Source of the DNA: Gallaecimonas sp045291545
GTDB taxonomy: Bacteria; Pseudomonadota; Gammaproteobacteria; Enterobacterales; Gallaecimonadaceae
DNA: 64,000 nt
Assembly: GCF_045291545.1 (NCBI RefSeq)
Contig: NZ_CP149514.1
Coordinates: forward strand, 2,046,001-2,110,000
Reading direction: 5' to 3'
Under the pieces are notes generated by a model. That model made no database searches, was not told where the DNA came from, and worked only from the letters and a program-made list of their open reading frames with translations. How positions within the stretch are numbered: position 1 is the first letter of the stretch; each line of letters begins with the position of its first letter. Positions 9,131 to 17,419 of this stretch are shown piece after piece. Both the position numbers and the translations under genes were made by a program.

Positions 9131-12100
9131 ATGACTAAGCCAAGGGTATTCACAGGCGCCGCCATTGCGTCAGCGCTGACAGCGCTGTTATCGGCACAGG
9201 CCTGTGCACAAAAACCGGTTACCGATGACAACGTACAGGCGATGATCCGCTACCCGGCCGTACACGGTGATGAAGTGGTTTTTGCCGCTGGCGGCCACCT
9301 GTGGCGCACCAGTTTGTCTGGCGGCCAGGCCGTACAGTTAACCTCTGACAGCGGTTACGACTCCGCACCGCATTTTTCCCCTGACGGCAAATGGATTGCC
9401 TTTACCGGCTGGTATCAGGGCAACACGGATGTTTACATCATCCCCGCCATGGGCGGCGCCGTTAAGCGCCTGACCTATCACTCCATCAACAGCAAAATCG
9501 GCAAAGACAAACTGAGGCCAGCACCCGACAACACTGTGCTGGGCTGGACACCGGATGGCAAAGATGTGGTGTTCCTGTCTCGCCGCGACAGCTTTAACCC
9601 GCAGGTGATGCACGCTTTTAAAGTACCGGTTGGTGGCGGTTTGCCAACCGAGTTACCGCTGCCCTGGACCGGCCCCCTGTCTTTTGCCAGTAATGGCCAC
9701 GAAGTGGCGTATAACAAGCTCAGCCGGGTTTTTCGCCCTTTCCATCGCAAGCACTATTACGGTGGCCAGGCTCAGGACATTTGGACCTACGACTTCAACA
9801 CCGGCAAAACCGAGCAAATTACCCACTGGAAAGGGGCTGATGTCTGGCCGATGTGGCACGGCGACACGCTGTATTTCACCTCTGATCGCGGCCAGCATGG
9901 CGTACAAAACCTCTGGTCGTATTCCATGACCAGCCAGCATTTCAGCCAGCTCACCCACTTTGACACTTACGATATCGACGCGCCGACGCTAGGCGATAAC
10001 GCCATTGCCTTCTCTGACGGAGGCCAGTTGTATGTCTACCAGTTGGGCGACAATAAACTGCAACATATCAAAGTGACCGTGCCCCTGGACGGCACCCGCA
10101 CCCAGCCCCACTGGGTTGATGCTTCGCATCAGGTGAGCAGTGCCAGTGTTGCCCCCGACGGTAAACTGGCAGTGTTCTCTGCCCGTGGCGCCCTTTTTAC
10201 CGTACCGGCCAAATACGGCAGCATCCAAACCCTGACCCACGACCCGGCCGCCGATGAGCGTCAGCCAGCCTGGTCACCGGATGGCAAGCACATCGCCTAT
10301 ATCTATGCCAAAGGCAAGCAAAGCGAAATTGCCATTCGTAGCGCCGCCGGTGGCGCACCGAAGCTGCTGACCCACAGCCATGACATCAGCTATCAGGGGC
10401 CGGTTACCTGGAGCCCGGACAGCAAGTGGATCACCTATGTGGATTCCAACCAGAACCTGTGGCTGCAAAATGTCCAAAGCACTAAACGCTATAAAGTGGC
10501 CACCGACCACAGCAGCCGTTTTACCTTTACTGACCTCGCCTGGGCACCGGGCAGCGACTGGCTGAGCTTCTCGAAAACCCTCCAGACCCGTAAAAGTGGC
10601 CTGTTCCTCTACAACGTGAAAGCGCACCAGCTGCATAGCGTCTCTGCTGGCCGCTTCAGCGATTACAGCCCGTATTTTTCCGATAACGGTAAATACCTGT
10701 ATTTCGCTTCTGACCGGGTGGTTAACCCAACGCTGTCCAACTTTGACGAAACCATGGCCAGCCTGAACAGCTCCGGCCTCTATGCCACCACCCTGGCTAA
10801 CAACACGGTTTCTCCTCTGGCGCCACGCCAACCAAAGCCGGTGGCCGACAGCAGCAAGAAGGACGACAAAAAAGGCAAGGATAAGGGTAAAGACAAGGCC
10901 AAGGCACTGCACATCAACCTTAACGGCCTGATGAGCCGCGCCGTACGCCTGCCGGTGCCTGACACCAATATCTCCGGCGTTTTTGCCGCCAAGGGTGTGG
11001 TGTTCTACCTTACTCACCCCAATGAAAACCTGGCTGGGCCTTTGACCGGTGAAGTGCCCGAGTTACGGGCTTACTCACTGGATAAACGTAAAGCCGAAAC
11101 CCTGGTCAAAGGCGTACAAGAGGCCGAGCTGTCAGCGGACCATTCCACGCTGTTCTATCAGGCCAAAGGCAAGTGGCAGCTGCACCCAGCCAACTTTGAC
11201 AGCCATGCCAAAGCCGAGGCCTTGAGCCTGGCGCATATGCGCCGCTGGGTTGAGCCACATGCCGAATGGGGCACCATCTTTAATGAAGCCTGGCGTGATG
11301 TGCGCGATTACTTCTTAAACCCGGAGCTCATTAAGTCTGACTGGGCCAGCATTGGTGAACGCTATCGCAAGCTGCTGCCTACCGCCGCCAGCCGTGATGA
11401 TGTGAACTGGTTGATTGCCAATATGATTGGCACCCCAGGTGAAAGCCACATGTATGTCTTCGGCGGCGATCAGGGCTGGAAAAGCCCGGCCACTACCACC
11501 GCCGATCTGGGCGCTGATTTTGCCCTTGATAAAGCCTCTGGCCGCTATCGGCTCGCCAAGATTTACAAGGGCGACAACACCGTACCGGGCTATGAGTCAC
11601 CGCTGGGTCAACCGGGCTTAAAAGTGGCTGAGGGCGACTATATTCTGGCGATCAATGGCCAGCCGTTAAAAGCCCCCACCAACCCCTACGCCCTACTCAA
11701 CGGCACCTTTGGCAGCACCGTGCAACTGCGCCTGTCACGCCATGCGTCCGGTAAGGATGCCTGGACCATCAACGTTAATCCGGTGGCCAATGGTAACAAC
11801 CTGCGCCTGGAAGCCTGGATAACCCACAACCGCGAGGTAGTGAACAAGGCTTCTGGCGGCAAAATCGGTTATGTCTATCTCAAAGACATGGAAACCGAAG
11901 GGATGCAGGAGTTTGTGCGCCAGTACTATAGCCAGACCCGCAAGCAAGCGATCATTTTCGATGACCGCTGGAACCTGGGCGGTTTCATTGACCCCTTCAT
12001 TTTTGACCGCATTCATCGGCAAATGGCGGGCATGTTTACCAACCGCTACGGCTGGGCAAACCCGACCCCCAACGCCTTCAACGGCTACATGGCGGCGCTG

Positions 12101-12514
12101 ATCAACCGCGGTTCAGCCTCAGACGGTGACATCTTTGCCTACATGTTCAAGGTGGACCATCTTGGCCCTACCATCGGCAGCCGTACCTGGGCTGGCGTGC
12201 GCGGCCTGGACGGCCCCTTCCCGCTGCTGGATGGCGGTTCCCTGGTGGTGTCTGATGACGGCATGTACGGCAACAATGGCCAGTGGATCGTCGAAAATAT
12301 CGGCGTGTCACCGGATGTCACAGTGCACAACGAAGCGGGTGACCTCAACCATGGCGTTGATAAGCAGTTGCAAACGGCCATCAACATGATGATGCACAAC
12401 ATCGCCAAAGCGCCGCGTCACCTGCCGCCACCACCAGCCTGGACGCCGGCTTTCCCGCCACAACCGGCTTACCCGAAATGTACCGATCACCACAACGACA
12501 CCACCTGTAGTTAA
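9131..12514 (+). CDS. Tricorn-like exported S41 protease
   Basis: 1127 residues. Signal peptide ends near SAQACA-QKP. Residues about 40-570 are WD40/PD40-type propeller blades (repeats such as FSPDGKWIAFTG, WSPDGKHIAYIY, WSPDSKWITYVD). A Lys/Asp-rich linker follows (residues about 575-595), then the Tricorn C1 helical domain (AEWGTIFNEAWRDVRDYF), a PDZ domain (about 800-880) and the S41/C2 serine protease domain. Catalytic candidates are H773 in GESHMYVF and S997-D998 in GSASDGD, the latter matching the Tricorn serine motif. Function by family is processive cleavage of oligopeptides. Export and pairing with the M16 protease suggest a periplasmic peptide-degradation role. Confidence 0.93.
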   Translation: MTKPRVFTGAAIASALTALLSAQACAQKPVTDDNVQAMIRYPAVHGDEVVFAAGGHLWRTSLSGGQAVQLTSDSGYDSAPHFSPDGKWIAFTGWYQGNTDVYIIPAMGGAVKRLTYHSINSKIGKDKLRPAPDNTVLGWTPDGKDVVFLSRRDSFNPQVMHAFKVPVGGGLPTELPLPWTGPLSFASNGHEVAYNKLSRVFRPFHRKHYYGGQAQDIWTYDFNTGKTEQITHWKGADVWPMWHGDTLYFTSDRGQHGVQNLWSYSMTSQHFSQLTHFDTYDIDAPTLGDNAIAFSDGGQLYVYQLGDNKLQHIKVTVPLDGTRTQPHWVDASHQVSSASVAPDGKLAVFSARGALFTVPAKYGSIQTLTHDPAADERQPAWSPDGKHIAYIYAKGKQSEIAIRSAAGGAPKLLTHSHDISYQGPVTWSPDSKWITYVDSNQNLWLQNVQSTKRYKVATDHSSRFTFTDLAWAPGSDWLSFSKTLQTRKSGLFLYNVKAHQLHSVSAGRFSDYSPYFSDNGKYLYFASDRVVNPTLSNFDETMASLNSSGLYATTLANNTVSPLAPRQPKPVADSSKKDDKKGKDKGKDKAKALHINLNGLMSRAVRLPVPDTNISGVFAAKGVVFYLTHPNENLAGPLTGEVPELRAYSLDKRKAETLVKGVQEAELSADHSTLFYQAKGKWQLHPANFDSHAKAEALSLAHMRRWVEPHAEWGTIFNEAWRDVRDYFLNPELIKSDWASIGERYRKLLPTAASRDDVNWLIANMIGTPGESHMYVFGGDQGWKSPATTTADLGADFALDKASGRYRLAKIYKGDNTVPGYESPLGQPGLKVAEGDYILAINGQPLKAPTNPYALLNGTFGSTVQLRLSRHASGKDAWTINVNPVANGNNLRLEAWITHNREVVNKASGGKIGYVYLKDMETEGMQEFVRQYYSQTRKQAIIFDDRWNLGGFIDPFIFDRIHRQMAGMFTNRYGWANPTPNAFNGYMAALINRGSASDGDIFAYMFKVDHLGPTIGSRTWAGVRGLDGPFPLLDGGSLVVSDDGMYGNNGQWIVENIGVSPDVTVHNEAGDLNHGVDKQLQTAINMMMHNIAKAPRHLPPPPAWTPAFPPQPAYPKCTDHHNDTTCS

Positions 12515-12531
12515 AGGCGTGTTCCAGTAAA

Positions 12532-12559
12532 AAGCGGCCACCAATGTGGCCGCTTTTTT
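12532..12559 (+). terminator. Rho-independent terminator after the Tricorn-like gene
   Basis: Ten-bp perfect stem AAGCGGCCAC / GTGGCCGCTT with a CAAT loop, continued by T residues, 17 bases after the stop codon. Confidence 0.88.
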
Positions 12560-12716
12560 ATGCCTGGATGCTGTGAACCAACATAGCTGCTAATCATTAA
12601 ATGCTCAGTCACACCGCAATCGACTCTTAGTCAATATTCAAAAGAACACTCACCAAGTATGGAAAGGGTTAAGGAGCAGGGCTTTAAAGCCCGGTCAAAA
12701 TACTGGGTACACCATG

Positions 12717-12743
12717 AAAAAGCCGCCCAGTGGGCGGCTTTTT
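12717..12743 (-). terminator. Terminator of the carbonic anhydrase gene (bidirectional)
   Basis: GCCGCCC / GGGCGGC stem flanked by an A-run on the left and a T-run on the right, 19 bases past the minus-strand stop at 12762. It can work on both strands. The 157 bases between this and the previous terminator hold no gene that I can see. Confidence 0.8.
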
Positions 12744-12761
12744 ATCACGAGAAATACTCAC

Positions 12762-13496
12762 TTAGTTGCCAACTACCATTCTGGCATTGAGCGGTTGTAC
12801 TGGCCGGTTATTGGGGTGGCCCATCACATCCATAAAGGCTCGGATCTGCGTTTTACTGGCGGTAATGGGTTCTTTTAATAAAAACCAGCTAACACCTTCT
12901 GAACACGGTGGCGTGGTAAGTGAGCCGGAAAACGCGTAATAGGCAGTATCTTTTGGCAGCAAGGCCGAGGCGTCGACGTGTTTTTCCAGCATGGTTTTCC
13001 CACCGGCAGCTGTCGGCATCTGCCGAAAGATGTTCTTCAGTGCAGCATTGGCCTGACCGTAGGTAAACATCACGCCAATAACAGCGAGAGCACCGTTTTC
13101 ATCGGTATGAACCAGGTGCATTTCCATGGGGAAATGGCGGCCATTAATGGTGTTTTCACTGGGCGAGTGAAAGTGCAGCTGCTTTAAAGCGTAACTGTGG
13201 CCGTCAACGCTAAAGGCGCTGCCCGGCTGAAAGTCTACTTTGATGGTGTGGCCGTTATTGAGAACCTCGTTCCCTCCGGCATGGTAATTCAACATCAGTG
13301 TCGGTAACTGCGCCGAAAAGCTGCGGGCAACATCTATCGGTGACTGATTTTTGCCCATACCACACATGGCATAGTCAGCAGACAACCCGGCCCAGTGCTC
13401 GGGGCCTTCTTTGCCATCATAGCCCCAGTGGGTACCGGCTGCGGCAAGACCAGAGAGCCCCAACAACAGTGCAAAAGCAGTAAGGCGATAACGCAT
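12762..13496 (-). CDS. Periplasmic alpha-class carbonic anhydrase
   Basis: Interconverts CO2 and bicarbonate. 244 residues with a signal peptide (MRYRLTAFALLLGLSGLAAAG), so periplasmic. Alpha-class signatures are HWGYDGKEGPEHWAGL at the N-terminus, NQSPIDV, the zinc-binding LHFHSPSEN (two His) and EMHLVH (third His). TTPPCSEGV is near the C-terminus, and two Cys (in AMCGMG and PPCSEG) can form the family disulfide. The ATG at 13496 is chosen over an upstream in-frame codon at 13544 because AAAGGA lies 7 bases before it and it opens the signal peptide. Confidence 0.95.
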   Translation of the reverse strand: MRYRLTAFALLLGLSGLAAAGTHWGYDGKEGPEHWAGLSADYAMCGMGKNQSPIDVARSFSAQLPTLMLNYHAGGNEVLNNGHTIKVDFQPGSAFSVDGHSYALKQLHFHSPSENTINGRHFPMEMHLVHTDENGALAVIGVMFTYGQANAALKNIFRQMPTAAGGKTMLEKHVDASALLPKDTAYYAFSGSLTTPPCSEGVSWFLLKEPITASKTQIRAFMDVMGHPNNRPVQPLNARMVVGN

Positions 13497-13635
13497 AACG
13501 AATTCCTTTTTGTTGGATAACGCTTTAGCAGTATAGAAGCTCACCAGCGGCTATCACGGCTGAGCCTCCTTTGCTGATACAACCTCCGGCAGATGAGTTA
13601 GCATAGCGCGGCATTTTTTCAGAAGGGGGCTTAGC

Positions 13636-13989
13636 ATGGGCTGGCTTATCAGTAAATACCTGATCACCGCGGCACTGGTTGTGGTGGTATCGGAAGTGGC
13701 TAAACGCAGCGACAGATTCGGCGGCCTGATTGCAGCCCTGCCGCTGGTGACCGTACTGACGCTGATATGGCTTTATACGGAAAAACAATCACCGGAAAAA
13801 ATCGCCAACCACGCCTGGTATACCTTCTGGTACGTGGTGCCGACCCTACCCATGTTTTTGCTATTTCCGGCGTTGTTACCACGCCTGGGCTTCTGGCTGA
13901 CACTCGGCGCCAGCGCCCTGCTGACCATGGTCTGCTTTGCCCTTTTTGCCCTGCTGGTGCGCCACTGGGGTATTGAACTCTGGCCATAA
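13636..13989 (+). CDS. DUF3147-family small membrane protein
   Basis: 117 residues, four predicted membrane helices (about 5-22, 32-50, 62-82, 86-110). The segments SEVAKRS, GLIAALPLVTVLTLIWLY and FWYVVPTLPMFLLFPALL match the DUF3147 family as I know it; no biochemical function is known. An AAGGGGG ribosome site lies upstream of the ATG. Its terminator overlaps the one that originally served guaA from the opposite side, so before the island inserted this gene and guaA were convergent neighbours. Confidence 0.8.
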   Translation: MGWLISKYLITAALVVVVSEVAKRSDRFGGLIAALPLVTVLTLIWLYTEKQSPEKIANHAWYTFWYVVPTLPMFLLFPALLPRLGFWLTLGASALLTMVCFALFALLVRHWGIELWP

Positions 13990-14013
13990 AAAACCCCGCT
14001 TTGCGGGGTTTTT
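13988..14013. terminator. Bidirectional terminator, original guaA terminator
   Basis: AACCCCGC / GCGGGGTT stem with a TTT loop, A-run on the left and T-run on the right. It follows the DUF3147 stop and lies 10 bases beyond the stop of the guaA fragment, in the position expected for the native terminator of guaA. Confidence 0.85.
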
Positions 14014-14023
14014 CATACAACCA

Positions 14024-14095
14024 TCATTCCCACTCGATAGTGGCTGGCGGCTTACCGGAGATGTCGTAAACGACGCGGCTGATGCCGTTGATCTC
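14024..14095 (-). pseudogene. guaA: Displaced 3' end of guaA (23 codons plus stop)
   Basis: Reading on the minus strand gives EINGISRVVYDISGKPPATIEWE then TGA, which is the last 23 codons of GMP synthetase with one change (Asn for Asp). Against the end of the intact gene I count 62 of 69 identical bases, the longest exact run being 34 bases (14057-14090). Similarity stops abruptly at about 14095. It has its own terminator and a different stop codon from the intact gene (TGA versus TAA). It is best read as the original gene end, cut off when an element inserted and supplied a replacement tail. Confidence 0.9.
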
Positions 14096-14159
14096 GTAAC
14101 TCAGAAGATGGATATCTTTCTCGCTCATGTCTGTCGAGTACAGCTTTCTGAGTCGTTAC

Positions 14160-14762
14160 TCAAGCCTCGCACTTCCAACTAGTCGTGCCAAAAAGCCGAG
14201 CGCCGGTATCAGTAGAACCTCTGCCAACGTAAGAACGATCGGATACCCGGGCGACATGGAAATCCACAGCAGGAAACTCCTCCACTAGCACTTCTAGATT
14301 GTGGCGGTAAGCCACCAGTGTTGCTACGACTATGCTCGAAGGCTCAAGAGCCATTAGTGAACTCAGAATCTCTCGGATTGATTGCCCTGTGTTGATTACA
14401 CTGTCGACTATAACTACGACGCGCCCCTTAGCGGGCAAGTCTTCCAGACTTGAACCTTCGCTATGAAGCACAAGAGAACTTCCGGAAAAGGAGGACCAAA
14501 CTCCCTCCGCTACAAAAAGGCCGGCCCTCATAACCGCCACAACGATGGGCTCACTCTCTACCTTCACCCTGACCCCTGTCGAAATGCCAGCAACGTGATT
14601 AATCTCGACATCTTCTAGTAGAAGATGCTGAGCAACTGAACCAGCCAAACTCCGCCCGACGTTACGGTGCGCTTCAGCCAACGCAGGTCCAGCCAGATCA
14701 GCTTGCCGTGTCGTATTGACAAGCAAACGCATCATTGTTTTGTCTGAATGGTCAATCAGCAC
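14160..14762 (-). CDS. Uracil-phosphoribosyltransferase-like protein
   Basis: 200 residues, type I phosphoribosyltransferase fold. The PRPP-binding loop VVIVDSVINTGQS (residues 116-128, acidic D120) matches the UPRTase pattern of an Asp followed by a short loop and TG. VVAVMRAGLFVAEGV (74-88) resembles the PILRAGLGM segment of uracil PRTases. VGRGSTDTGARLFGT (179-193) matches the C-terminal base-recognition and GDAGDRxFGT region. So it probably joins a pyrimidine-like base to PRPP, but divergence in the base loop leaves the substrate open. The start is GTG with a GGGAGG site 8 bases upstream, inside the end of the HAD gene (11-base overlap), so the two are translationally coupled. Last gene of the island operon. 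Confidence 0.8.
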   Translation of the reverse strand: MLIDHSDKTMMRLLVNTTRQADLAGPALAEAHRNVGRSLAGSVAQHLLLEDVEINHVAGISTGVRVKVESEPIVVAVMRAGLFVAEGVWSSFSGSSLVLHSEGSSLEDLPAKGRVVVIVDSVINTGQSIREILSSLMALEPSSIVVATLVAYRHNLEVLVEEFPAVDFHVARVSDRSYVGRGSTDTGARLFGTTSWKCEA

Positions 14763-15507
14763 TCCATTTTCCTCCCTGAAGGATCATCTTGGCCGCTTCA
14801 GCAGCCGTGCATGTGGGAAACTCGTCAAAACGCCGGTCATCTACAAGAAGATGACGGACAGAGGGTACTCCAGCCAATTCGCAGCGCAAAGCAGGGCTGC
14901 CTTTGGAGTCGGGTACGAACAACGCCATATCTGCAGTAACAAGCATTGGCAGGTCGACGCAACTATCGCCAGCAGCAATAACTATCCATCCTAGGTCTCT
15001 GAGTGCGCTCACAATATCGCCCTTAGACCTAGCAGAAATTACATATTCATCTAACTCCTGATGACAGCCTCCAAATACAGGAATTCGGTCATGACCTGCA
15101 TTTGATAAGGTGCGGCGCCAAATTTGAGGGATACCAGCGGTCACAACCATGATGGGCACTTGGTCAGCAAGAGTGCTAAGGATCTCCTGCCAACAGGCCC
15201 TCAATCGAATGGCATCAGCTACGCGTTCAAGCTCGGATACATACGTCTCCGTATGAACGGTAGACCAAAGGCTGGAAACAGCAGTAAACGCCTCATCCTT
15301 GTAGCCTAACTGTTCAAACGTTTGTCGAATTGAGATATCTATCCCAAGCGATCGCCCGACAAGCAGCCCTGTATCCTCGATACAAAGTGTCCGGTCAGCA
15401 TCCAAGACGAGACAAACTCCCAAAGCATGTCCATCACGCAAGGGCATGTACTTTTCCAACTCCTCGCATAAGACTTTGTCCGTCAAAGGCGGCAAACCGA
15501 GCTTCAT
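14752..15507 (-). CDS. HAD-superfamily phosphatase (DxDxT type)
   Basis: 251 residues. All four HAD motifs are present: LVLDADRTL (D36 nucleophile, D38 acid/base, T40), VVTAG (T123), the Lys in ARSKGD (K162), and GDSCVDLPM (G180, D181, D185). The C1 cap of about 80 residues and the overall order are like phosphoserine-phosphatase-type enzymes, so a small phosphorylated metabolite is the likely substrate, perhaps a nucleotide given the neighbours (inference). The ATG overlaps the kinase stop (ATGA), and the 3' end overlaps the phosphoribosyltransferase start. Second Asp plus Thr in motif I argue for a real phosphatase rather than a mutase. Confidence 0.82.
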   Translation of the reverse strand: MKLGLPPLTDKVLCEELEKYMPLRDGHALGVCLVLDADRTLCIEDTGLLVGRSLGIDISIRQTFEQLGYKDEAFTAVSSLWSTVHTETYVSELERVADAIRLRACWQEILSTLADQVPIMVVTAGIPQIWRRTLSNAGHDRIPVFGGCHQELDEYVISARSKGDIVSALRDLGWIVIAAGDSCVDLPMLVTADMALFVPDSKGSPALRCELAGVPSVRHLLVDDRRFDEFPTCTAAEAAKMILQGGKWSAD

Positions 15508-16103
15508 AACGCACCCAATGGGGCAATTTTATTGAGGAATTTAGTCATAGCGTGCAACCGCAGGGGCAGTTCACATTCAGCCAGCTCGAGCAATGGAACA
15601 CCCATTTCTCTGGCAAGCCAGCGCCCCTCACGCAGCTCAACCTCAAGATGAGCAGAGATATCATCGATTGACTCATTGCCACGCGCACGCCCATCGTTTT
15701 CTCGTTGCGCTATCACCGCCTCAGGCTGGGGATGTATGATCACAAGGGCTTGAAAAAATTCTTTATCTTCAGGTGTAAAGATGGGCTCAAGGACACCCGT
15801 AGTTCTATTTCGAAGGGTGAAATGTCCGTCAACAAGCAAGCGTCCCTGACATTGGCTCTGAATCCGGCGCAACTCCTGAATCGATTGCTCACGCACGGCT
15901 TGTCGACGTTCAGGATCCCAACTATCCAGATCGTTTACAGATGCAGGTGCAATAATCGACTTCACAATAGATGATCCCGTCACTTGCATGTCCCGCATTT
16001 CCCATTCGACATGTGCGCGTAGCAGGGTAGTCTTGCCTGCCCCAGGAACACCGCCAACACAGATCGCAACACTTCTAAAGAGAGCTTCCGCGCACTGGCT
16101 CAT
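15504..16103 (-). CDS. P-loop nucleotide kinase, archaeal adenylate kinase (AdkA)-like
   Basis: 199 residues. Walker A is GGVPGAGKTT (residues 17-26, K24). The middle, DPERRQAVREQSIQELRRIQ, then LLVDGHFTLRN (D92, H94), then a C-terminal RENDGRARGNESIDDISAH, follows the layout of archaeal-type adenylate kinases. Those have a similar helix after the P-loop, a VDTHST strand and an Arg-rich lid ending in a helix with His. This suggests phosphate transfer to a nucleoside monophosphate or an analogue, more than an AAA+ motor. The assignment rests on pattern memory only. It overlaps the radical SAM gene by ATGA at its start and the HAD gene by ATGA at its end. Confidence 0.7.
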   Translation of the reverse strand: MSQCAEALFRSVAICVGGVPGAGKTTLLRAHVEWEMRDMQVTGSSIVKSIIAPASVNDLDSWDPERRQAVREQSIQELRRIQSQCQGRLLVDGHFTLRNRTTGVLEPIFTPEDKEFFQALVIIHPQPEAVIAQRENDGRARGNESIDDISAHLEVELREGRWLAREMGVPLLELAECELPLRLHAMTKFLNKIAPLGAL

Positions 16104-16927
16104 ATGATTCTCGCCTCCGCGCTTCGAATTTCGGCATCAAGCCACTCAATTGCTTTCGCCTCTAGACGAGGAATACGATCATCTGGCTGCACTCCCGCAG
16201 GAACCAACTCAAGTCCCATCATCGGCGTGCAGGTGGAGCAGGCAGGTAAAAACAGCTTTTGACTCATATACCCGCGAATATCCTCAAGCGTAGTATCTGC
16301 CGTTATAGCCAGACCTTCTTCGTCCCTTGAAAGCTTTGCGATACGAGAGCAAACGAAAAGTCGGCCACGCTCCACCGTGACACAGTGGCGCCGATACCAA
16401 CAACTATCAAACATCGCCTGGGCTTGTGTGGCCGAGACTTCGCGCTCATTTCCCCACGGGTCCCAACCCTCCTCATTCATCCGGAAAATAAGCTCCACAT
16501 GCGGAGCAACAAGGGACATCCACTTGCGATAGCGATTCAGAATTGCGTCGCCTAGTCCATAGACACTGACACTTAATCGATGAATATGGCGTAACGAGCT
16601 TTTGGTTAGACCACGTGGCGTCAGGCCATTGGTAACTACCTCTAAACGCTCTGCAATCCCAACAGCAGAAATTCCACTCAATGCACGCTCTAACAAACGG
16701 CCATTGATAGTCGGCTCCCCTCCTAAGATGGCTAGGCTTTTAACTCTGACTCCTGCGGCGAAAAGATTACTGAGCGCCTCAATGATCTCTTCTACGGGCT
16801 CGCCAATAGATGGCGCAGGCTGTTGGGGAACCAAAAAACCACAATGGGCGCAAGCGAGGGTACAGCGTGAAGTGATCGATATTTCCAGTTCGCGAATACG
16901 AAAGGTCTCTTCCATTAGCTCCTTCAT
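16100..16927 (-). CDS. Radical SAM enzyme with SPASM-like C-terminal cysteines
   Basis: 275 residues from the ATG at 16927, preferred because GGAG lies 5 bases upstream; an ATG at 16942 is in frame but lacks a ribosome site. The cluster motif CTLACAHC gives CxxxCxxC (C22, C26, C29), preceded by LEISITSR. ILGGEPT (67-73) is the SAM-binding GGE motif. C-terminal cysteines C176, C182, C193, C230 and C233, around GRLFVCSR and LPACSTC, look like ligands of an auxiliary iron-sulfur cluster (SPASM/twitch type). It generates a 5'-deoxyadenosyl radical to modify a substrate not identifiable from sequence. First gene of the coupled four-gene operon. Confidence 0.85.
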   Translation of the reverse strand: MKELMEETFRIRELEISITSRCTLACAHCGFLVPQQPAPSIGEPVEEIIEALSNLFAAGVRVKSLAILGGEPTINGRLLERALSGISAVGIAERLEVVTNGLTPRGLTKSSLRHIHRLSVSVYGLGDAILNRYRKWMSLVAPHVELIFRMNEEGWDPWGNEREVSATQAQAMFDSCWYRRHCVTVERGRLFVCSRIAKLSRDEEGLAITADTTLEDIRGYMSQKLFLPACSTCTPMMGLELVPAGVQPDDRIPRLEAKAIEWLDAEIRSAEARII

Positions 16928-16942
16928 AGAGGCTCCAAACAT

Positions 16943-17419
16943 CTAAGTAATAAGTGCGCCCAGCAAAAGAATGAAGCTCGCGCTCACCCGCTCGTTCCGC
17001 CGAGCTAAACATCATTATCAACAATAACATGGGACATCCACTCCGATACCACAATAAAATCAAAGCCATAACGAAGCCATTAGCTCTGCAGACCTTTTAC
17101 TGGAACGCCTTGTTGTCAAAAGTGGTAGCTTGCTTGAGGCAAGGAGGTCAGCGGTCAACTTGGTAAAGAGCAGAAGACGCGTCAGGAATAGGCTTGTACA
17201 GAAAAGCACGGTGTCGCTGCTGCTGAGCGCGAGCACAGGACATGCGAGCCGGAATAAGCCGCCAGGGAAAGCTTTCAACCAAGCATCTCGTAGACGGTAT
17301 AAGCAAAGTCACCGCATAACATGGACGGAGAACTCAGCAGAACACCCACTTTGAGCCTTTTTGTATATCAAGCTCTTACCAACTACGGGACGAAGCAGCA
17401 GATCTTATTTCCTGCATTC
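16943..17419. other. Non-coding left part of the guaA-proximal island segment
   Basis: Short frames here (60-75 codons) overlap each other on both strands and match nothing I recognise, so I call no gene. The segment must hold the promoter of the four-gene operon on the minus strand. The only suggestive element is a GATAAT hexamer about 80 bases before the radical SAM start, without a convincing -35. Confidence 0.4.

Noticed and set aside
12688..12699. Twelve-base palindrome GGCTTTAAAGCC region between two terminators
   Set aside because: Too short and isolated to assign; no promoter or gene nearby that it would control.
14024..14128. 34-codon frame on the minus strand starting MSEKDIH, resembling the guaA N-terminus MSKDIH fused to its C-terminus
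   Set aside because: No ribosome site, and the N-terminal likeness covers only about six residues. Most simply a chance start in island DNA read into the displaced guaA tail.
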